From an uncultured Aliarcobacter sp. (GTDB taxonomy: Bacteria; Campylobacterota; Campylobacteria; Campylobacterales; Arcobacteraceae), in NCBI GenBank assembly GCA_947629065.1, contig CANRCH010000008.1, positions 1 through 22,058 of the forward strand: a stretch of 22,058 nucleotides of DNA. Reading direction: 5' to 3'. Numbering within the stretch: the first letter of the stretch is position 1; each line of letters begins with the position of its first letter. Below the pieces are notes generated by a model that ran no database searches, had not been told where the DNA came from, and saw nothing but the letters and a program-made list of their open reading frames with translations. Of the stretch, positions 16,941-22,058 are shown one piece after another. The translations under genes were made by a program, and so were the position numbers.

Positions 16941-17942
16941 ATGAAAAATACTATTAATATTTTTTTAGTAATTTCTTCAATCTTTTTACTTACAGCTTGT
17001 ACTCCTAAACTTACAATTCAAGCACTTCAGGCTTCAAAAGTGGAAGGAATAAAAGTAAATTCAATCTTTTTAGAGCAGTTTTCAAATGATAGTGTATATC
17101 AAACACAAGCTATTGCAGATGAGATTTCAAACAATATAGTAGAAAATAAAAAGGTTTTTTCTCTACAAAATAACTTAAATTTTAGTGATGCCGTATTAAA
17201 AGGAGAAGTAGTAAATTCAAGTGCAGATTATAATGTTTACTATCAAGAAGAGGTAGATTTTGGTAGATGTAGATACTTTTCTTATGATAAACATAGTAAA
17301 ACAAGGCATTGTGTAGAGTATTATGTAAGATATATTCCTTGTGAAGATGCAAGTTTTAATGTAAGCACAAATATAAATTTAATTAGAACAAATAGTGGTG
17401 AGACAATTTTTTCAAACACATATTCAAGATCTTCAAGAGATCATCAATGCTTCTATGGCTACTACTCATACAGCCCATTTCCAAATCATATAAGTGCAAG
17501 AAACAACGCAAATATAGTAAATCAAGATTTAGCAAGGCAAATTGCAAAAGATATAATTAGAGATATTTCTCCTAGTTATATCTATTTTGATATTGAGATT
17601 ATTGATGATTTAAAAGATATTCAAGAAAAATTTACTTATACAAAAGAGCAAAAAGAGGAGTTCAAAAAAGCTGTAAAAATGCTTGAAAATAGAAATTTAG
17701 AAAGTGCAAAAGATATTTTTGCAAAACTAGATAAAGAAACACAAGGTCAAAGTATAGAAAGTATTTATAATTTAGCACTTATTTTTGAAGCACAAAATGA
17801 ACTTGAAATAGCAAATAAACTATATCTTGAAGCATTTAAAAGAGTTGAAAATAGTAATTATAAAGCACTTATAGAGCAAGGAATTTTTAGAACAAATAGT
17901 AACTTAGAGCATAAAATAAAAGCTATTTCACAACTTCCATAA
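16941..17942 (+). CDS. Cysteine-rich lipoprotein with C-terminal TPR
   Basis: A 333-residue lipoprotein: a signal peptide of about 19 residues ending in the lipobox LLTAC, with lipidated Cys20. The next region (35-160) has alternating strands (GIKVNSIFLEQFSN, AVLKGEVVNSSADY) resembling the CsgG/LpoB-type fold of outer-membrane lipoproteins; this is a weak inference. Four cysteines, Cys110, Cys124, Cys134 and Cys170, sit in a Tyr-rich segment and could form two disulphides in the periplasm. The C-terminus (about 235-320) has TPR-like helices. Not assigned to a named family. It depends on Lgt, encoded two genes downstream, for maturation. Confidence 0.78.
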   Translation: MKNTINIFLVISSIFLLTACTPKLTIQALQASKVEGIKVNSIFLEQFSNDSVYQTQAIADEISNNIVENKKVFSLQNNLNFSDAVLKGEVVNSSADYNVYYQEEVDFGRCRYFSYDKHSKTRHCVEYYVRYIPCEDASFNVSTNINLIRTNSGETIFSNTYSRSSRDHQCFYGYYSYSPFPNHISARNNANIVNQDLARQIAKDIIRDISPSYIYFDIEIIDDLKDIQEKFTYTKEQKEEFKKAVKMLENRNLESAKDIFAKLDKETQGQSIESIYNLALIFEAQNELEIANKLYLEAFKRVENSNYKALIEQGIFRTNSNLEHKIKAISQLP

Positions 17943-17961
17943 AGCTTATTCAATAAGCTTT
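17941..17961 (+). terminator. Hairpin after the lipoprotein gene
   Basis: An 8-bp perfect stem, AAAGCTTA with TAAGCTTT (17941-17948 and 17954-17961), has a five-base loop and starts within the stop codon. T-rich sequence follows at 17970-17990 but not immediately, so termination may be partial. Confidence 0.45.
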
Positions 17962-18024
17962 AACTAAAGTTTTTGTATATTATTTTTTTTATAAATTATT
18001 TAATAAAGATATAGGTAAATTTAA

Positions 18025-19305
18025 ATGGAAAAATTTGATTATACAAAGATTTCAGATGATTGTATTAAATGTGGAAAATGTAAACCTGTTTGTACTATTT
18101 TTAATATAAATCAAGATGAAGCTACGAGCCCCAGAGGTTTTATAGACCTTTTGGGTGCATATAAAAGAGATGAATTAGAGTTAGACAAAACTGCAAAAGA
18201 GATTTTTGAATCTTGTTTTTTATGTACTAATTGTGTTGAAGTTTGTCCAAACTCACTTCCAACAGATATGATTATTGAGCAAGTAAGATATGATATTGCA
18301 AAAAAATATGGAATTGCTTGGTATAAAAGGCTATTTTTCTTCCTTTTAAGACATAGAAAAATTATGGATTTTATGTCAAAACTAGGTTGGATGTTCCAAA
18401 CATGTGGAATTAAAATTGATGCAGAGAAAAAAAGTGCGACACCACGATTTTCACTTCCAATTGTAAAAAAAGATAGAGCTTTACCTTATGCTGATAGTGT
18501 AAGTTTCTTAAACAAATATCCAGAAAACATAAGAGCAAAAGATGATGTTAAAAAAGGAAGAGTTGCCATATTTATAGGGTGTATGAGTAACTATACATAT
18601 ACAAAAACAGGAGATAGTTTAGTAAAAATTCTAAAAAAACTAGATCTTGATATATTTATTCCAAAAAAACAACTTTGCTGTTCAGCACCTGCATATTTTA
18701 CAGGTGCATTTGATACGGTTGATTATTTAACTAAGAAAAATATAGAGTATTTTGAAGAGTGGATAGATGAAGTTGATGCTGTTTTAATTCCAGAAGCTAC
18801 TTGTAGTGCTATGATTAACCAAGATTGGGAGCACTATTTACACAATCAACCAGAATGGAAAGAAAGAGCAAAAAAACTTTCAAGCAAAATTTTCATGGCT
18901 ACAAAATGGCTTGAAAATAGTACACAATTAAAACAGATGTTAGCAGAAAGTGGAAAACAGTTTGACCAAATGGTAACTTATCATGACCCATGTCATGCGA
19001 AAAAAATGCAAGGCGTTTGGAGAGAACCAAGAGAGCTTTTAAAACAAAACTATGTGCTTAAAGAGATGAGCGATTCAAACAGATGCTGTGGATTTGGTGG
19101 AGTTACTATGCAAACAGAGAGATTTGATTTTGCACGAGCTGCAGGTGCTCCAAAGGCTGCCATGATAAGAGATACAAAAGCACAAATAGTAAGTGCTGAG
19201 TGTAGTGCTTGTAGAATGCAAATTACAGATAGTTTATACCACGCAGATGTTGATGTAGTATTTAAAAACCCAATTGAGCTAATAGCTGAAGCCTTAGAAG
19301 ATTAA
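18025..19305 (+). CDS. CCG-domain (Fe-S) oxidoreductase, GlcF/GlpC-like
   Basis: A 426-residue iron-sulphur protein. Two [4Fe-4S] ferredoxin motifs lie at Cys13-16-19-23 and Cys64-67-70-74. They are followed by two CCG (cysteine-rich) domains: the first with CM, LCCSAP and ATCSAM, the second complete with DPCH, RCCGFGG and CSAC. This is the architecture of electron-transfer subunits of glycolate oxidase (GlcF), anaerobic glycerol-3-phosphate dehydrogenase (GlpC) and related lactate dehydrogenases and HdrB-type proteins. The flavin partner is not in the window, so the donor is unknown. No transmembrane helix is obvious. Only a weak TAGG precedes the ATG. The lgt ATG lies one base after its stop. 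Confidence 0.85.
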   Translation: MEKFDYTKISDDCIKCGKCKPVCTIFNINQDEATSPRGFIDLLGAYKRDELELDKTAKEIFESCFLCTNCVEVCPNSLPTDMIIEQVRYDIAKKYGIAWYKRLFFFLLRHRKIMDFMSKLGWMFQTCGIKIDAEKKSATPRFSLPIVKKDRALPYADSVSFLNKYPENIRAKDDVKKGRVAIFIGCMSNYTYTKTGDSLVKILKKLDLDIFIPKKQLCCSAPAYFTGAFDTVDYLTKKNIEYFEEWIDEVDAVLIPEATCSAMINQDWEHYLHNQPEWKERAKKLSSKIFMATKWLENSTQLKQMLAESGKQFDQMVTYHDPCHAKKMQGVWREPRELLKQNYVLKEMSDSNRCCGFGGVTMQTERFDFARAAGAPKAAMIRDTKAQIVSAECSACRMQITDSLYHADVDVVFKNPIELIAEALED

Positions 19306-19306
19306 T

Positions 19307-20122
19307 ATGCAGTTTTGGCAAAATATATATTCGCATTTTGATCCTGTTGCTTTTAATTTAGGCCCAGTTGCTGTTCATTGGTATGGAATTATGTATGCTT
19401 TGGCACTTCTTAGTGCCATTTTTATAGCAAAATGGTTTATAAAATATGACAAGATAAATATAAAAGAAGATATCTTCGATTCATATATTTGGTGGGCTGA
19501 AATTGGTGTAATTTTGGGTGCTAGACTTGGATATATACTATTTTATGATACTCACACTATGTATTATTTAACAAACCCTTGGCAAATATTTAATCCATAT
19601 ATAAATGGTGTTTATGCTGGAATTTCTGGTATGAGTTATCATGGTGCATTTATTGGATTTATAATCGCTTCACTTCTATTTGCAAAAAGAAAGAAAGTTA
19701 ATTTTTGGTTTGTAACTGATATTGCAGTTCTTGGAATTAGTGCTGCATATATTTTTGGAAGACTTGGAAACTTCTTTAATCAAGAGCTTGTAGGTAGAGT
19801 TACAGAAGTTCCATGGGGAATTTATGTAGGAAATAGTTTAAGACACCCATCACAGCTATATGAAGCTGTTTTAGAAGGTTTAGTTGTATTTTTACTTCTT
19901 CTATACTTTAGAAAAAGAAAAACATTTGATGGGCAACTAGCATTACTTTATGGAATATTCTATGCAATTGCAAGAATTATTGCAGAGTTTTATAGAGAAC
20001 CAGATTCACAACTTGGATTTTTAGCTGGAAATTGGCTAACAATGGGAATGTTACAATCGTTTGGTATTTTTATAATCTGTGTTGCTTTTTATATTATGAA
20101 AAATAAAAGTATAGCAAAATAG
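19307..20122 (+). CDS. lgt: Prolipoprotein diacylglyceryl transferase
   Basis: Transfers diacylglycerol from phosphatidylglycerol to the lipobox cysteine of prolipoproteins, the first step of lipoprotein maturation in the inner membrane. It has 271 residues and seven predicted transmembrane helices. The Lgt signature GRLGNFFNQELVGR is at 151-164, including Arg152 and Asn155 (E. coli Arg143 and Asn146). His112 in SYHGAFIG corresponds to the essential His103, and REPDSQLGF is the late conserved arginine loop. The ATG lies one base after the stop of the Fe-S gene, implying co-translation; the functional link with that gene is unclear. Confidence 0.96.
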   Translation: MQFWQNIYSHFDPVAFNLGPVAVHWYGIMYALALLSAIFIAKWFIKYDKINIKEDIFDSYIWWAEIGVILGARLGYILFYDTHTMYYLTNPWQIFNPYINGVYAGISGMSYHGAFIGFIIASLLFAKRKKVNFWFVTDIAVLGISAAYIFGRLGNFFNQELVGRVTEVPWGIYVGNSLRHPSQLYEAVLEGLVVFLLLLYFRKRKTFDGQLALLYGIFYAIARIIAEFYREPDSQLGFLAGNWLTMGMLQSFGIFIICVAFYIMKNKSIAK

Positions 20123-20137
20123 ATTTGCTATACTTTT
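20105..20137. terminator. Bidirectional terminator between lgt and nfeD
   Basis: A perfect 14-bp inverted repeat pairs 20105-20118 with 20124-20137 around a five-base loop, with T runs leaving the stem in both directions. The last codons and stops of both convergent genes lie inside it. This is the best intrinsic terminator in the window. Confidence 0.7.
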
Positions 20138-20541
20138 TTAATATATGCTATATTATTTTTAGTTTTTTCTACAAAAACTTTATCTTTTTCTTTATATAAA
20201 TCTACATCTACACTAGCTTCAAAATCCCAAAAAGTTCCTTTAAAAAATATTTTTCCACTCTTTACTTCACCATAACCGCTTTCGTTTAGAAAATCATCTT
20301 TTATCTCTTTTTGTGCTTTAAAGAACCTGTTTTTAACTCTTTTTCTAAATAAAAATAGAAGAAGCAGTGAAAAAATAGAAACTAAGGATATTTGTATAAA
20401 TATATTTTCAAATGGATAAAAAACTTCAATAATTGAGACTAATAAAAACCCTAATCCAAACCAAATAACCACAAATGAAGTTACAAAAACTTCAAGTGCG
20501 ATTAATATAATTCCTATTGCTAAAAGTAAGAAAAAGCCCAT
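20128..20541 (-). CDS. NfeD-family membrane protein
   Basis: A 137-residue protein with two or three N-terminal transmembrane helices (about 3-20, 22-42 and 48-65), then a soluble C-terminal domain (about 80-135) that fits the NfeD OB-fold: GYGEVKSGKIFFKGTFWDFEA and strand-rich sequence. This is the short NfeD form without a serine-protease domain. NfeD proteins are nearly always coded beside an SPFH protein and are thought to assemble with it in membrane microdomains. Here the start is only three bases after the stop of the SPFH gene, the standard pairing. Confidence 0.85.
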   Translation of the reverse strand: MGFFLLLAIGIILIALEVFVTSFVVIWFGLGFLLVSIIEVFYPFENIFIQISLVSIFSLLLLFLFRKRVKNRFFKAQKEIKDDFLNESGYGEVKSGKIFFKGTFWDFEASVDVDLYKEKDKVFVEKTKNNIAYIKKV

Positions 20542-20544
20542 TTT

Positions 20545-21474
20545 TTATCCGTTATTTGGTTTACTGTTACTTGCACCTTTGAAGAATGCATCCCCTAAAA
20601 CAGAAGTGCTTCCAATCATTTGTGCTACATCATAAGGTAAAATCATTTTATCAGTGCTTCCACTTTCTGCTAATGCTTTAAAAGCTTCAACTCTATCTTT
20701 TGCTAGTAAAAACTCAGCTGCTTTTTCATTTTGGCTCATTGCAAGGTTTATTAAATTCATAGCTTCTTGCTGACCTGCTGCTATTTTTTCTTGTTCATAT
20801 TTTTTTGCATCTGCCATTCGCTCTATTGCTTCTGCTTTTAAAATCTCACTTTGTTTAAATGCTTCAGCTTCTCGTATTTGTGCCTCTTTTTGTGCTTCTG
20901 CTTTTGTTTGAATTGCTCTTTTTTCTCTTTCAGCTTCCATTTGCATATTCATAGCTTTTTCTATTGAAGGTGGTACTGAAATATCAGCTATTTCAACTCT
21001 TGTAACTTTTATTCCCCAATTTGCAGCTGCACTTCCTAGTTCTGTTTGAAGTTTTGCATTTAAGCTTTCTCTATTTGATAAGCTATCATCAAGTACCATA
21101 GCTCCAATTTCAGCTCTTAGAGTCGTCATTGCAAGATTTGCAATTGCGTGCTTAAAGTTTACAACATTATATGTAGCCATTGTTGCATCTTCAACTTTAC
21201 AAAATACAATTCCATCAATAGATATATTTACATTATCTTTTGTGATAACTGCTTGTTTTTCAATATTTACAAGCTGTTCTCTTGAAGTAAGTTTTGCTCT
21301 TATTTGATCAATTATTGGAATAATTATGTGAAATCCACCACTTAAAACCTTGTGAAACTTCCCTAATCTTTCAACCACATATAAATCTGATTGAGATACT
21401 ATTTTTACACCTTTTGAGATAATTACTATTGCAAAAAACAGCAACGCAACTACAACTGCTATTGTTTCTTCCAT
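20545..21474 (-). CDS. SPFH/stomatin-family membrane protein (QmcA-like)
   Basis: A 309-residue protein with an N-terminal membrane anchor (about 5-21), an SPFH domain (about 28-195) with VERLGKFHKVLSGGFHIIIP and LDDSLSNRESLN, and a long Ala/Glu-rich coiled coil (about 180-245). Length and order match E. coli QmcA (305 residues). Such proteins form large oligomeric rings at the inner membrane and influence protease or membrane-domain function. The ATG at 21474 has AAAAGGA seven bases upstream (21481-21487). Transcribed with nfeD, divergent from the TonB receptor gene. Confidence 0.9.
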   Translation of the reverse strand: MEETIAVVVALLFFAIVIISKGVKIVSQSDLYVVERLGKFHKVLSGGFHIIIPIIDQIRAKLTSREQLVNIEKQAVITKDNVNISIDGIVFCKVEDATMATYNVVNFKHAIANLAMTTLRAEIGAMVLDDSLSNRESLNAKLQTELGSAAANWGIKVTRVEIADISVPPSIEKAMNMQMEAEREKRAIQTKAEAQKEAQIREAEAFKQSEILKAEAIERMADAKKYEQEKIAAGQQEAMNLINLAMSQNEKAAEFLLAKDRVEAFKALAESGSTDKMILPYDVAQMIGSTSVLGDAFFKGASNSKPNNG

Positions 21475-21545
21475 CTATTTTCCTTTTATAATTTTTTATA
21501 TTACAGTTTAGCCAATTGTTGTTAAATTTATATAATTTTATAAAT

Positions 21546-21565
21546 AATTAACACAAAATTAACAC
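21546..21565. promoter_or_regulatory. Direct repeat upstream of the TonB receptor gene
   Basis: AATTAACAC occurs twice, at 21546-21554 and 21557-21565, spaced 11 bases start to start, about one DNA turn. It lies 42-61 bases before the TTG start and just upstream of a possible -10 (TAATAAT at about 21573-21579). A tandem operator for a metal-responsive regulator is inferred, not shown. Confidence 0.3.
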
Positions 21566-21593
21566 CATATTGTAATAATAAAAAAAATAATTT

Positions 21594-21600
21594 AAAGGAG
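21594..21600 (+). promoter_or_regulatory. Ribosome binding site for a TTG start
   Basis: AAAGGAG sits six bases before TTG at 21607. No in-frame ATG occurs until about residue 67, which is beyond the signal peptide, so this strong site fixes TTG as the start of the receptor gene. Confidence 0.7.
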
Positions 21601-21606
21601 TTAAAA

Positions 21607-22058
21607 TTGAATTATTTATCAAGAAAACAAATCTACTTATCCCTATTTTGTGCAACTTTTTTATGTGCAAATGAAGCAACAATTTTAGAAGATGTAAATA
21701 TTATAGAGAGTTCAAACTCGATTTTATTAAAAGATATATCTAAAGAGGAGCTAAAAAGTGCCGATTTAGCAGAAGCTTTAAGTAAAAACTCTGCAAATAT
21801 TCAAATGGTAAGAAGAAATGGTATAGCAAATGATATTATATTAAGAGGTCAAAAAAAGGACAATATAAATATTTTAATAGATAATGCAAAAATCTATGGA
21901 GCATGTCCAAACAGAATGGATCCTCCAACTTCTCATATTGTTACTAATAATATTAAAAAATTAACAGTAATAGAAGGTCCTTATGATGTGGAAAATTTTG
22001 GAACTTTAAGTGGTTTAGTAAAAGTTGAAACAAATAATCCAAAAGATGGTATTCATGG
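21607..22058 (+). CDS. TonB-dependent receptor, probable copper type, N-terminal part
   Basis: The first 150 codons of an outer-membrane receptor, translated by hand; the frame runs off the right edge. A signal peptide (about 1-21, ending near LCANEA) precedes a possible TonB box (TILEDVNII) and a plug domain with ELKSADLAEALSKNS, RGQKKDNINILIDN and LTVIEGPYDVENFGTLSG. CPNRMDPPTSH starts at Cys100. The Cys-x3-Met arrangement (Cys100, Met104) and the RMDPPT block match what I remember of the copper receptors OprC/NosA, where such residues bind copper. The beta-barrel is not in the window. Uses a TTG start with a strong ribosome site. Other metal or siderophore specificities are not excluded. 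Confidence 0.82.
   Translation, partial: MNYLSRKQIYLSLFCATFLCANEATILEDVNIIESSNSILLKDISKEELKSADLAEALSKNSANIQMVRRNGIANDIILRGQKKDNINILIDNAKIYGACPNRMDPPTSHIVTNNIKKLTVIEGPYDVENFGTLSGLVKVETNNPKDGIH

Noticed and set aside
20128..21474. SPFH-NfeD pair as a novel system
   Set aside because: This is a widespread, known gene pair with standard architecture and spacing.
1..22058. Mobile elements, CRISPR arrays, defence islands, tRNA or rRNA genes
   Set aside because: I looked for repeat-spacer arrays, transposases, integrases, terminal repeats and tRNA-like cloverleafs by eye and saw none; codon and base use look uniform.

Overview
The window is very AT-rich, compactly coded chromosomal DNA, most likely from an Arcobacter-group member of the Campylobacterota. 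The clues are the AT-biased codon use, an argF-hemN pair, a tatB-tatC-queA run, nadE and lpxK in one operon, and a short ComEC without a metallo-beta-lactamase domain. All of these recall Campylobacter/Arcobacter gene orders, which I know only from memory. I saw no phage, insertion sequence, CRISPR array, tRNA or rRNA. Every gene-free stretch is under 200 bases.

Layout. (1) 1-1942, minus: anaerobic ribonucleotide reductase nrdD, cut at the left edge before its C-terminal glycyl-radical end. (2) 2118-4427, plus: argF then hemN with no gap. (3) 8591 down to 4470, minus: a tight six-gene operon of a membrane TerB/J-domain protein, a Bfd-type [2Fe-2S] protein, a small unknown protein, nadE, a DegT-family aminotransferase and lpxK. 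(4) 8675-11615, plus: tatB, tatC, queA and a DEDDh exonuclease. (5) 16826 down to 11671, minus: a gamma-glutamylcyclotransferase-like protein coupled to a large two-TM TPR protein of unknown function, then a diguanylate cyclase split by a frameshift, then comEC. (6) 16941-20122, plus: a cysteine-rich TPR lipoprotein, a CCG-domain Fe-S oxidoreductase and lgt. (7) 21474 down to 20128, minus: an SPFH/stomatin protein and NfeD. (8) 21607 to the right edge, plus: the N-terminus of a TonB-dependent receptor of probable copper-receptor (OprC/NosA) type.

Functionally this is mostly housekeeping: arginine, haem, NAD and lipid A synthesis, Tat export, queuosine, lipoprotein maturation and membrane-quality proteins. 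nrdD and hemN both encode oxygen-independent radical enzymes, which fits a microaerobic or anaerobic lifestyle.

The parts most worth a second look are four. The first is the uncharacterised GGCT/TPR pair (14082-16826). The second is the frameshifted GGDEF protein (12967-14041), whose two halves rejoin if one base is removed within 13754-13770. The third is the divergent PLP-lysine loop of the aminotransferase beside lpxK. The fourth is the CxxxM motif of the receptor at the right edge. All three convergent gene pairs meet at long perfect inverted repeats that overlap stop codons.
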